Positions 24,699 to 33,889 of a DNA stretch of 64,000 nt are shown here, piece by piece. The position numbers were made by a program, and so were the translations under genes. Where the stretch lies: NCBI GenBank assembly GCA_031732755.1, contig JAVMKI010000074.1, positions 9,892 through 73,891 on the forward strand, written 5' to 3'. Under the pieces are notes generated by a model. The model had not been told where the DNA came from, did not search any database, and saw nothing but the letters and a program-made list of their open reading frames with translations. The stretch comes from Contendibacter sp031732755 (GTDB taxonomy: Bacteria; Pseudomonadota; Gammaproteobacteria; Competibacterales; Competibacteraceae). Position 1 is the stretch's first letter. The number at the start of each line of letters is the position of its first letter.

Positions 24699-25751
24699 AT
24701 GAGTGTTCGAAAGGTGCGATTGCCGATTGACCACATCCACCAAATTGCTGAGCGAATCAGCAAGATGGGAATGGAGCGGCAGGTTTGGCTCGAAAAAAGT
24801 CCATTGTGGGATCAACCATGGGCCAATGCCTCGCGGGCGCTAACGTTTGCTGCTTTCCGTCGATTGATCCTCGATGCGCTCGCCACGACGCGGGAACCAG
24901 CGCTGGGGTTATTGGTGGGTGAACGCTTATTGCCCAACATGCATGGCCTGCTGGGCCAGGTCGCCATGAACAGCAGCACCATTCGCCAGGCTATGGAGTT
25001 GGTCGAACGCTCTATCCGCTTGCGCACATCGCTGATTTCCATCCGCCATGAGATGGACGGCTCTCGATTTCGCATTGTCTTCGACGAGCCATGCCCCCTG
25101 GACGATATTCGCCGGCCCGTGCTTGAAGCCGTGGTACTGACAGTAAAGGGCGTGTTCGATTACATCACCATGGGCGCGCGTGCTATCGATCAGATCGCTT
25201 TCGCCCTTACCGCGCCGGACTACACCGCGCTGGCCGAAGATATATGCAAATGTAAAGTGTGGTACGGTGCGTCATGGACGGGATTCGCCATGCCGGCCCA
25301 AATGGTCGATCTGCCCTTGAAGATGAGCGATCCAGTCATCTTGCGCGAAGCCTCGGCGATTCATCGACGTGTGCTCGAAAAAACCGATCAGAGTAAAAGC
25401 CTGGCCATGCGCGTAAGGCGGATCATGCTGGAGAAAGGCCATCAAATTCCCTCACTGACGGTAATGGCGCGTCTTTTTCATCTGACGCCCCGCACATTGC
25501 ATCGCCGCTTGCTTGAAGAAGGCGCGTCATACAAAACCATTGCGGAGGGAGTGCGTCACTGTTTGGCCGTGGAATATCTCAAGACGAGTTCTCTGAGTAT
25601 CCAGGAAATCGCTTATTTACTCGGCTATACCGATCTGGCCAATTTCCGGCGAGCCTTTAAACGGTGGGAGAAAATAGCTCCCTCGGAATATCGCGGCCTC
25701 GCGGAACGCGATCCGAAACTCTATCCTACTTCATTTACCTACTCTCCATGA
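24699..25751 (+). CDS. AraC-family transcriptional regulator (OruR/ArgR-like N-terminal domain)
   Basis: A 350-residue regulator. The N-terminal 200 residues match the arabinose-binding-like domain of long AraC-family proteins. The C-terminal residues about 240-340 hold two helix-turn-helix units (LTVMARLFHLTPRTLHRRL and IQEIAYLLGYTDLANFRRAF). Its TGA overlaps the ATG of the octaheme cytochrome gene (ATGA). The regulator and cytochrome are therefore probably one transcript, suggesting that it senses a compound linked to the cytochrome's function. Confidence 0.88.
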   Translation: MSVRKVRLPIDHIHQIAERISKMGMERQVWLEKSPLWDQPWANASRALTFAAFRRLILDALATTREPALGLLVGERLLPNMHGLLGQVAMNSSTIRQAMELVERSIRLRTSLISIRHEMDGSRFRIVFDEPCPLDDIRRPVLEAVVLTVKGVFDYITMGARAIDQIAFALTAPDYTALAEDICKCKVWYGASWTGFAMPAQMVDLPLKMSDPVILREASAIHRRVLEKTDQSKSLAMRVRRIMLEKGHQIPSLTVMARLFHLTPRTLHRRLLEEGASYKTIAEGVRHCLAVEYLKTSSLSIQEIAYLLGYTDLANFRRAFKRWEKIAPSEYRGLAERDPKLYPTSFTYSP

Positions 25752-28192
25752 CTGATTGCACTCGACGGTTTTTCAGAGGGGCCGCGTTGGCGTTGTTCTT
25801 CATCAGCGGTTTGATCGTTTTCAATCGTTGGGCCTGGCCGGCGGACGAGCCGATGGAACCCTTGCCCGTGACAACGCCAGTTGGCCATCCACCGGCACCC
25901 GCCAACGGCGGTTACGTCGGCGCGCAAAGCTGCGCGGAATGTCATGCGACTGAATACCAACACTGGCAAGGCTCGCAACATGCCCAGGCGATGCAACCTG
26001 CCACCGGGTCAACCGTACTCGGCGATTTCAACGACGCTTCCTTCACCTATGCCGGCATCACTTCCACCTTTTTCCGGCGCGATGGCAAATTCATGGTGCG
26101 CACCGACGGGCCGGATGGAACGTTGCAAGACTACGAGATCGCCTACACCTTCGGGGTGTATCCCTTGCAACAGTACCTGATCGGTTTTCCCGACGGTCGC
26201 TATCAGGCGCTGGGTCTCGCCTGGGACAGCCGCCCCAAGGAGCAGGGCGGGCAACGCTGGTTCCACCTCTATCCCGATCAGAAGCTGACCTACAAGGATT
26301 CGTTACACTGGACTGGCGCGCAGCAAAATTGGAACTATATGTGCGCCGAATGCCACTCCACGAATCTGCGCAAGAACTACGACCCCAAGCTGAACCGCTT
26401 CCATACCACCTGGTCCGCAATCAACGTGTCTTGCGAAGCTTGCCATGGCCCAGGCGCCGATCACCTCGCCTGGGCCAGGAAAGAGGGAGACTGGCGGAAG
26501 CTGAACCGCACGAAAGGGTTGGCTATCGCCCTCGACGAGCGGCGCGGTTCGAACTTTCAGGTGCGCATGCTAGCGATGAAAGGGCTGGAGCTGGCGACCC
26601 CCGTTCTGAATCCGAAACCCAGCGTGCTCTGGACGGCTCAACAGGCGGCCACGCGCAATGCGCCACTGAACATATCGCCAACCGCCAGCCGCGAGTTGGA
26701 GCTGTGCGCCCGTTGCCATTCCCGGCGCGGGCTAATTTGGGAAGACTACGTGTTCGGCAAACCTCTACTGGACACCCACCGACTGTCGCTGCTGACCCCC
26801 GATCTCTACTACGCCGATGGCCAGATGAAGGATGAGGTGTTCAATCATGGTTCGTTCCTGCAAAGCAAAATGCAGGCGCGAGGGGTCAGTTGCAGTGACT
26901 GCCACGAACCACACAGCGGCAAACTGCGCGCGCCGGGCAGCCAGGTCTGCCTGCAATGCCACCTGGCAGCGAAATACGCATCGCCGCAACACCATTTTCA
27001 CCCGACCGGTTCGCCGGGCGCGGACTGCGTCGCCTGCCATGCGCCCACCACGACCTACATGGTGGTGGACCCGCGCCACGACCATAGCTTTCGCATTCCT
27101 CGCCCGGATTTGACGGTGAAGCTGGGCGTCCCCAACGCCTGCACCCGTTGCCACTCGGATCAATCGGCGCAGTGGGCGGCGGAACAGGTCCGGCAGTGGT
27201 ATGGCCAACCCCTGCCAGGCCATCAACAGTTTGCCGAGGCGCTGCACGCCGGTCATACCGAAGCCGCCGGAGCGCGGGAGTTGCTGCGGGCGCTGCTGAG
27301 GAATCCCGACCAACCGGCGATTGCCCGCGCCAGCGGGGCGGCGCTACTGAGCGAGCGCCTCGATCTGGCCGGATTCGAAGCTCTCCGCCCGTTGCTGACC
27401 GATCCCGATCCGCTGTTGCGGAGCACGGCGGCGCGAGCGCTGGAGGCTTTGCCGCCGGAGTTGAAGGTCCAGCATCTGTTGCCGCTACTCGACGATCCCG
27501 TGCGGCTGGTGCGGATCGAAGCGGCGCGAACGCTGGCCGCCGTGCCGAAGGAATCGCTGACTGAAACTCAACGTCAGGCGATCCAGCGGGGCGTGGCCGA
27601 ATACATCGCGTCCGAGCAAACCAACGCCGACCGCCCAGAATCGTATTTGAACATCGGGCTTATCCAGAGCGACCAGGGTCAACTCGAAAAAGCGGAGGCG
27701 GCGTATCGCACGGCCCTGGACCTGCAACCCAACTTTACGCAAGCGGCGGTCAATCTGGCTGATCTGTACCGACTGCAAGAACGGGACGCGGATGGTGAAA
27801 AAACCTTGCGCCAAGCGTTGGAGCTGGATCCGCGGAACGCCACCGCGCAGCATGCGTTAGGGTTATTGCTGGTGCGCCAGAAACGACTGCCCGAAGCCCT
27901 GACCGCGCTGGCGGAAGCCGCCCGGCTGGGCAGCGACAATCCTCGCTATGGTTACGTCTACGCGGTGGCGCTGAACGGGACCGGCCAGCAGCCGAAAGCC
28001 ATTCAGGAACTGGAAGCGGTGCTGGCCAAGCATCCCAATGATCGGGATACCCTCACGGCGCTGGTGGCGTTCCAGCGGGACGCGGGAAACAGAGACGCCG
28101 CGCGCGGTTACGCTCGGCGCTTGGTGGCGTTGGAACCAGACAATCCCCACTTGCAAACGTTGCTGCGGCAGGTGGACGCGGCGACACCCTGA
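25748..28192 (+). CDS. Octaheme c-type cytochrome with HEAT-like and TPR repeats
   Basis: An 814-residue exported protein. An N-terminal hydrophobic segment (about 9-30) serves as signal or anchor. Eight CxxCH haem-binding motifs start at C62, C199, C229, C320, C382, C401, C427 and C465, resembling the cytochrome c554/doubled-CxxCH group. Residues about 500-600 are HEAT-like alpha repeats. About 620-800 are tetratricopeptide repeats. The start at 25748 overlaps the regulator stop. Probably a periplasmic electron-transfer or reductase protein with a protein-binding tail; substrate unknown. Confidence 0.85.
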   Translation: MTDCTRRFFRGAALALFFISGLIVFNRWAWPADEPMEPLPVTTPVGHPPAPANGGYVGAQSCAECHATEYQHWQGSQHAQAMQPATGSTVLGDFNDASFTYAGITSTFFRRDGKFMVRTDGPDGTLQDYEIAYTFGVYPLQQYLIGFPDGRYQALGLAWDSRPKEQGGQRWFHLYPDQKLTYKDSLHWTGAQQNWNYMCAECHSTNLRKNYDPKLNRFHTTWSAINVSCEACHGPGADHLAWARKEGDWRKLNRTKGLAIALDERRGSNFQVRMLAMKGLELATPVLNPKPSVLWTAQQAATRNAPLNISPTASRELELCARCHSRRGLIWEDYVFGKPLLDTHRLSLLTPDLYYADGQMKDEVFNHGSFLQSKMQARGVSCSDCHEPHSGKLRAPGSQVCLQCHLAAKYASPQHHFHPTGSPGADCVACHAPTTTYMVVDPRHDHSFRIPRPDLTVKLGVPNACTRCHSDQSAQWAAEQVRQWYGQPLPGHQQFAEALHAGHTEAAGARELLRALLRNPDQPAIARASGAALLSERLDLAGFEALRPLLTDPDPLLRSTAARALEALPPELKVQHLLPLLDDPVRLVRIEAARTLAAVPKESLTETQRQAIQRGVAEYIASEQTNADRPESYLNIGLIQSDQGQLEKAEAAYRTALDLQPNFTQAAVNLADLYRLQERDADGEKTLRQALELDPRNATAQHALGLLLVRQKRLPEALTALAEAARLGSDNPRYGYVYAVALNGTGQQPKAIQELEAVLAKHPNDRDTLTALVAFQRDAGNRDAARGYARRLVALEPDNPHLQTLLRQVDAATP

Positions 28193-28354
28193 AAGTTGGC
28201 GATTAAATGGATTGAATCGAGCCATACTTGATCCATTGCAACCTGGCTCTGGTCCTCCTTTCAGGGCGACGCTGGCTCCAGGTTGTATCTCCCGACCGTT
28301 CAGTAATCAACCGGTCAAACTACTCGTTGTTAACATCACATGAGGAATGCGCTG

Positions 28355-28807
28355 ATGACGCAGAGCTTTCGTAAAATAACCGGCGGTATCCTGCTGGCCA
28401 CGTCGTTGCTGGTGGGCGGTCTGGCGGTGGCGGCGGACAAAGACAAGCCGGTCGGCAAGGTCACCATTGCCGAGAAACAGTTTGGGTTGATTTTGGGCGG
28501 CAGCGAGGGCGGTGGCAAGCTGACCTTCAAAGGCAAACAGTATCCGTTCACCCTCAAGGGGTTGAGCGCTGGCCTCAATGTTGGCGTCTCGAAGATGAGC
28601 GCCGTCGGCGAAGTCTACGCCATGAAGAAGGTCTCCGATTTCCCCGGTACCTATACCAAGCTAGAGGCGAGCGTGGCCATGGGCGGCGGTGTAGGTGGCC
28701 TGCGTCTGCAAAATGAGAATGGGGTGATCATGAACCTTCGCTCGCGGACCAAGGGTTTGGATCTCAATCTCGGCAACGTGACCGGCCTCACGATCATGAT
28801 GAAATAA
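28355..28807 (+). CDS. Small exported protein, SYLF/DUF1134-like (tentative)
   Basis: About 150 residues with a signal peptide (hydrophobic core then AVAADKDK). The mature part is glycine-rich and beta-like (LILGGSEGGGKLTF, VAMGGGVGGLRLQ). ATG at 28355 has GAGGA 8 bases upstream; ATG at 28340 does not. The glycine-rich strands recall lipid-binding SYLF or DUF1134/EipA envelope proteins, but the match is from memory and weak. It is followed by a strong terminator. Confidence 0.5.
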   Translation: MTQSFRKITGGILLATSLLVGGLAVAADKDKPVGKVTIAEKQFGLILGGSEGGGKLTFKGKQYPFTLKGLSAGLNVGVSKMSAVGEVYAMKKVSDFPGTYTKLEASVAMGGGVGGLRLQNENGVIMNLRSRTKGLDLNLGNVTGLTIMMK

Positions 28808-28860
28808 AATGAAATACTAGGGTGTCTTAATAACCTTCAGGTTTCCAATGCTCGTACCTG

Positions 28861-28893
28861 GCCCCTCTCTTCCTCAATGGAGAGGGGCTTTTT
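28861..28893 (+). terminator. Rho-independent terminator
   Basis: A perfect 9-base stem (GCCCCTCTC paired with GAGAGGGGC), 10-base loop and T5 tail, placed 53 bases after the small exported protein gene. Confidence 0.9.
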
Positions 28894-28952
28894 ACGCCAG
28901 CCGCTGAATTCCGTTGGGAGCCAAAAGCCATCACGGTTCCCATACCCCCCGC

Positions 28953-29993
28953 TTACTGCGGGTGCGAGTGTTCTTGCTCGCGATGGTCCACGCGCGCGGG
29001 CCGGCCCTCGGCTAACCTGGCCGTGGGGCCGATGACCAGGGCGTCATCATCGCCAAGACCCGAGATGATTTCTACTTTCGCCTCGCCGCTAAAACCGGTT
29101 TGCACCGGTTGGCGATGTAGATGTCCGGCGCGCACGATCCAGACATGGCCCTCGCGCACGGCGGTTGTCGGCACCAGCAGCGCGTTCGGGCGCTCGGCCA
29201 CCACAATATTGATCTCGGCGGTCATCCCGATGCGCAACGGAATTTCGCCCTCGAAATCGATCCACACCCGATAGCCTCGGGTCACAGGGTTGCCCTTGGG
29301 GGTGATCTCGGCGACTCGACCATCGAGCACTCGATCCGGCAACGCGGGCGCGCGAATCAACACATGCTGGCCAGACCGCACCAGCAGGATGTCTTCCTCG
29401 TCCACCTCGGCCTCGATGCGCAGCGGCGCACGGCGGGCGAAGTAAAAAATCGGCTGGTTGGCGGGAATCACCTGGCCGATTTCGCCGTCGCGTTGCAGGA
29501 TTTGGCCGTCGGCCGGGGCAGTCAGAGTCATGAAGCCACGCAACGCCTGGGCGCGCGCCGCCGCCGCGTCCGCCGCCCGCGCTTCGGACCGCGCCCGATC
29601 CCGCTCCAGCACCGTCCCCAGACCCCGGTCAAGCAGGATTTGGGCGCGGTCGAGTTGCGTCTTGGCGAACCGCGCCCGCGCTTCGAGTTCGTCCACCGAC
29701 TGTTTCAAATCGGTATCCTCCAGCCGGGCCAGCGTTTGCCCGGCGCGGACCTGGGCGCCTTCATCGACATTGAGTTCCATCAGCCGGCCCGCGCCGCGCG
29801 GGGCGATGGGCAGCATCACGGTCGGTTCCACCGTGCCGGCGGCGTAAACCGCCCGCACCGCCGGGCCTCGGTTGGGCCGCGTGGTTTCGACCGCCACCGG
29901 GCCGAACCAGCGCCAACCCGCCCAACCGCCACCTCCCAGCAGACTCAGCGCGATCAGCGCCCAGACGATTCCTTGCCGCGCGCTGGGCCTCAT
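28953..29993 (-). CDS. Membrane-fusion (HlyD/AcrA-type) periplasmic adaptor
   Basis: A 346-residue protein: N-terminal transmembrane anchor (about 9-27), biotinyl-lipoyl-like halves flanking an alpha-helical hairpin (ELNVDEGAQVRAGQTLARL near 73, LTAPADGQILQRDGEIGQV near 157) and a beta-barrel C-terminus. Such adaptors link an inner-membrane pump to an outer-membrane channel. No ABC or RND partner lies beside it: the next gene downstream is convergent. It overlaps the upstream cytochrome b561 gene by 4 bases. Confidence 0.82.
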   Translation of the reverse strand: MRPSARQGIVWALIALSLLGGGGWAGWRWFGPVAVETTRPNRGPAVRAVYAAGTVEPTVMLPIAPRGAGRLMELNVDEGAQVRAGQTLARLEDTDLKQSVDELEARARFAKTQLDRAQILLDRGLGTVLERDRARSEARAADAAAARAQALRGFMTLTAPADGQILQRDGEIGQVIPANQPIFYFARRAPLRIEAEVDEEDILLVRSGQHVLIRAPALPDRVLDGRVAEITPKGNPVTRGYRVWIDFEGEIPLRIGMTAEINIVVAERPNALLVPTTAVREGHVWIVRAGHLHRQPVQTGFSGEAKVEIISGLGDDDALVIGPTARLAEGRPARVDHREQEHSHPQ

Positions 29994-30556
29994 CGCCGGA
30001 CGAAGGGCAACATCCGGTCGAGGAACCGGTCTCGGTCAAAAAGCTGATGCTTGAGGCCCAGGCCGACATGCCAGGCCACAACCACGACCACGACATAGGA
30101 GGTCACGATGTGGACAACGCGCGCGAGGGCGGCTAGCCATTCCTGCTTGCCGATGGGATTGGGCAAATCCTGCCAACCGAACCACTTGATGCCATAGTCA
30201 CCCGCCATGACGAACAGATACCCGCTCACCGGCATCAGGATCATGCATCCGTACAGCAGCGTCTCGTTCCAGTGAGAGATCGCGCGTTCGGGCGGGGTAA
30301 GGGTTGGCGCCCAGTCCGGCAATGGCGTCAGCTTGCGCCAGGCCAGGCGCAGCAATGCCAGCGCCAGCAACACCAGCCCGATGGATTTATGCCAGTTGTA
30401 ATAACTACCTTGCGTCAGCCCGAACAGGGTCTTGCCCGATCCGATCCGGGTCATCAGGTTAGCGCCCAGATACTGATACACGAACAGCAGGAAGACCGCC
30501 CAGTGCAGGAAGCGGGTCATCGCGCCGTAGTGGGTGGGGGAGTTGAGCAGTGGCAT
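29990..30556 (-). CDS. Cytochrome b561
   Basis: A 188-residue four-helix membrane protein with haem-ligand-type histidines in FLHW, YNWHKS, and a late helix pair (VVHIV, AWHVG). The family passes electrons from the quinone pool to periplasmic acceptors or disposes of superoxide. ATG at 30556 was chosen because AGGGGA precedes it; a longer start at 30589 has no site. It is coupled to the adaptor gene by an ATGA overlap, an unusual partner. Confidence 0.88.
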   Translation of the reverse strand: MPLLNSPTHYGAMTRFLHWAVFLLFVYQYLGANLMTRIGSGKTLFGLTQGSYYNWHKSIGLVLLALALLRLAWRKLTPLPDWAPTLTPPERAISHWNETLLYGCMILMPVSGYLFVMAGDYGIKWFGWQDLPNPIGKQEWLAALARVVHIVTSYVVVVVVAWHVGLGLKHQLFDRDRFLDRMLPFVRR

Positions 30557-30688
30557 GGTGGATTCCCCTGGGATCGCGTTTGAAGACATCGCCGGATCGC
30601 GGCCGGATGGTCTGGCGTCGAAAGGCGCTAGCCAGTTCCGGGGACAGTGTACTCCTCCCGAAACCTGATGCCGTATCGGTAGCCTGCA

Positions 30689-33600
30689 CTAGCGTTCCCC
30701 GATGTGCTCCGGGTGCTCGAAAGCCGCCTTGACCGCAAGGGGTTTCGCGGCCCGACGACGGTTTTCCCACTCGATCACCAGACCCTGCCAGAGCAAGAAC
30801 ACCGCCGGAATCACCACCAGAGTCAATAAAGTGGCGCTGACCATGCCGCCCACCATCGGCGCGGCGATGCGGCGCATGACCTCCGAACCCGTGCCGGCGC
30901 CGTACATGATCGGCAACAGGCCGACAATGATGGTGGCCACGGTCATCATTTTCGGCCGCACCCGCAACAGTGCGCCTTCGATCACCGCCTCGCGCAATTC
31001 GGCCAGGGTCACAGTCCGATCCTCGGCTTGGGCGATTGTCTTGCGCCGGGCCAGCGCATGGTCGAGATAGACCAGCATCACTACCCCGGTTTCCGCCGCC
31101 ACGCCGGCCAAGGCGATGAAACCGACGCCGACCGCCACCGACAGGTTGTAATTCAGCCAGTACAGCAACCAGACCCCGCCCAGCAGGGAGAACGGCAAGG
31201 TGGCCATGATCAGCACCGCCGGACCCAAGCGGCCAAAGCTTAGATACAGCAGCAGGAAGATGATCGCCAGTGTCACCGGTGTGACGATTTGCAGCTTGGC
31301 CAGCGCGCGGGTCAGATATTCGTACTGGCCGGACCAGCGCAGCGAGTAACCGGCGGGCAACATGACCTGATTCGCTACCGCCCGTTGCGCCTCGGCGACG
31401 AAGGAGCCGAGGTCGCGGCCTTGCATGTCGACGTAGGTGATGCCGGTCAGCCGAGCGTTCTCGCTCTGCAACATCGCTGGCCCGTCGGTGATTTTCACTT
31501 CGGCCACCTGGGAAAGCGGCACGGCGGCCCCGGTCGGCGTGACGATGGGCAACGCCCGCAACTGCTCCAGCGAGTCACGCACCGCCTGCGGATAGCGCAG
31601 ATTGACCGGATAGCGTTCCAGGCCCTCGACGGTCTCGGTGACGTTCATGCCGCCGACGGCGGTGTTGATGACTTCCTGCACGTCGCTGATGTTCAACCCT
31701 AGCCGAGCGGCGGCCAGTCGGTCGATGGCCACGTCCACGTAGCGACCACCAGCCACTCGCTCGGAGTAAACCGAAGTCGCGCCGGGAATGGCGCGGATGA
31801 CCTGTTCCAGCCGCTCGCCGACCTGCTGAATGACCACTGGGTCGGTACCAGCCACTTTGATGCCCAGCGGCGTCTTGATGCCGGTGGCCAGCATGTTGAT
31901 GCGGTTCTTGATCGGCATTACCCAGGCGTTGCTGAGACCCGGCAGGCGGACGATGCGATCCAGTTCGGCGATCAAATCGGCGGTGGTCAGTCCTGGCCGC
32001 CATTCGGCGCGCGGTTTCAACTGAATCGCCGTCTCGATCATGCTGAGCGGTGCTGGGTCGGTGGCGGTTTCCGCCCGCCCCACCTTGCCGAACACCCGTT
32101 GGACCTCCGGCACCGCGCGAATCAGCTTGTCGGTCTGCTGCAACACTTCCGCCGCCTTGCCAACGGCGATGGCCGGAAAGGTCGTCGGCATGTACAGCAA
32201 ATCGCCTTCATCGAGATCGGGCATGAATTCGACGCCCAAGCGGTGCAGCGGCCACCACGCGGTCAGGGTCAGCAATCCCGCCAACACCACCACCGGCCAT
32301 GGATGGCGTAAAACCACACTGACGAACGGTTGATAAACCGCGATTAACAAACGGTTCAGTGGATTTTTTTGCTCGGGAAGAATCCGTCCGCGCACGAACC
32401 AGCCCATCAACACCGGCACCAGGGTGATGGACAGACCGGCGGCGGCGGCCATCGCGTAGGTTTTGGTATAGGCCAGCGGCGCAAACAGGCGGCCTTCCTG
32501 CGCCTCCAAGGCAAATACCGGCAGGAAGCTGAAGGTAATGATCAGCAGCGAAAAAAACAGCGGCGGCCCGACTTCGGCCGATGCTTGTTGCACGATCCGC
32601 CAGCGTTCGGCGGCATCGCGCGGTTGAGTGTGTTCCAGATGCTTGTGCAGGTTCTCGACCATGACGATGGCGGCATCCACCATCGCGCCGATGGCGATGG
32701 CGATGCCACCCAGCGACAGGATGTTGGCGTTGATCCCCTGCCAGCGCATGATGGCGAACGCCGCCAGAATGCCGACCGGCAGGCTGATCAGGATCACCAG
32801 CGAGGAGCGCAGGTGGAACAGGAACAACGCGCAGACGATCACGACCACGACAAACTCCTCGACCAGTTTGTCGCGCAAATTATCCACCGCCCGCAGGATC
32901 AGACTGGAGCGGTCGTAGGTTGTGACGATCTCGACGCCTTCCGGCAAACCGCGCCGCAATTGCTCCAGTTTGGCTTTGACCGCTTCGATGGTGGTCAGGG
33001 CATTCTCGCCGGAACGCATGACGATGATGCCGCCCACCACCTCGCCCGCGCCGTCCAGTTCCGCCGCGCCGAGTCGCAATTGCGGACCGATCCGCACCTC
33101 GGCCACGTCGCCGAGCAAAATCGGCGTACCGGCGGCGCTGACGCCTAGCGATACCCGCCGCAAATCTTCGACGGTTTGCAGATAGCCGCGCGAACGGATC
33201 ATGTATTCGGCCTCAGCCATTTCGATCACCGAGCCACCGACTTCCTGATTGGCGTTCTGAATCGCCATCCGCACTTGCGAGAGCGGCAGGTTGTAGGCGC
33301 GCAGTCGATTGGGGTCGAGCACCACCTGATATTGCTTGACCATACCGCCGACCGTCGCGACTTCGGCGACACCGTCCACCGACTGCAACTCGAATTTGAG
33401 GAACCAGTCCTGCAAGGAACGCAGTTGCGCCAAATCGTGATGGCCCGTCCGATCCACCAAGGCGTATTCGTAGATCCAGCCAACCCCGGTGGCATCGGGG
33501 CCCAGCGCTGGTTGCGCTTGGGGCGGCAGACGGGGCGCAATCTGGCTCAGATACTCCAGCACCCGCGACCGCGCCCAGTACAAATCGGTGCCGTCGGCGA

Positions 33601-33889
33601 AAATGACGTAAACGAAAGAATCACCAAACCCGGAATAACCGCGCACCGACACCGCGCCCGGCACCGCGAGAAAAGCCGTCGCCAGCGGATAGGTGACTTG
33701 GCTTTCCACCACTTGCGGTGCTTGACCGGGGTAGCTGGTCTTGACGATCACCTGCACATCGGACAGGTCGGGCAAGGCATCGACCGGGATATGGCGGGCG
33801 GAATACGCGCCCCAACCGGCGAGCAGCACGGTCGCCAGCGTCACCAGCAGCCGGTTGTGAATCGACCAGCGGATGACGGCGGCGATCAT
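30689..33889 (-). CDS. cusA: CusA-type copper/silver RND efflux pump
   Basis: A 1066-residue heavy-metal RND transporter with 12 membrane helices and two periplasmic loops. The three methionines that bind Cu/Ag in CusA are all present in equivalent segments: LLYMP, PLSMIE and RINMLATG (about residues 560-660), which argues for monovalent copper/silver rather than zinc/cobalt. It uses proton motive force. Its ATG overlaps the adaptor gene stop by 4 bases. No outer-membrane CusC gene is adjacent. Confidence 0.9.
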   Translation of the reverse strand: MIAAVIRWSIHNRLLVTLATVLLAGWGAYSARHIPVDALPDLSDVQVIVKTSYPGQAPQVVESQVTYPLATAFLAVPGAVSVRGYSGFGDSFVYVIFADGTDLYWARSRVLEYLSQIAPRLPPQAQPALGPDATGVGWIYEYALVDRTGHHDLAQLRSLQDWFLKFELQSVDGVAEVATVGGMVKQYQVVLDPNRLRAYNLPLSQVRMAIQNANQEVGGSVIEMAEAEYMIRSRGYLQTVEDLRRVSLGVSAAGTPILLGDVAEVRIGPQLRLGAAELDGAGEVVGGIIVMRSGENALTTIEAVKAKLEQLRRGLPEGVEIVTTYDRSSLILRAVDNLRDKLVEEFVVVVIVCALFLFHLRSSLVILISLPVGILAAFAIMRWQGINANILSLGGIAIAIGAMVDAAIVMVENLHKHLEHTQPRDAAERWRIVQQASAEVGPPLFFSLLIITFSFLPVFALEAQEGRLFAPLAYTKTYAMAAAAGLSITLVPVLMGWFVRGRILPEQKNPLNRLLIAVYQPFVSVVLRHPWPVVVLAGLLTLTAWWPLHRLGVEFMPDLDEGDLLYMPTTFPAIAVGKAAEVLQQTDKLIRAVPEVQRVFGKVGRAETATDPAPLSMIETAIQLKPRAEWRPGLTTADLIAELDRIVRLPGLSNAWVMPIKNRINMLATGIKTPLGIKVAGTDPVVIQQVGERLEQVIRAIPGATSVYSERVAGGRYVDVAIDRLAAARLGLNISDVQEVINTAVGGMNVTETVEGLERYPVNLRYPQAVRDSLEQLRALPIVTPTGAAVPLSQVAEVKITDGPAMLQSENARLTGITYVDMQGRDLGSFVAEAQRAVANQVMLPAGYSLRWSGQYEYLTRALAKLQIVTPVTLAIIFLLLYLSFGRLGPAVLIMATLPFSLLGGVWLLYWLNYNLSVAVGVGFIALAGVAAETGVVMLVYLDHALARRKTIAQAEDRTVTLAELREAVIEGALLRVRPKMMTVATIIVGLLPIMYGAGTGSEVMRRIAAPMVGGMVSATLLTLVVIPAVFLLWQGLVIEWENRRRAAKPLAVKAAFEHPEHIGER

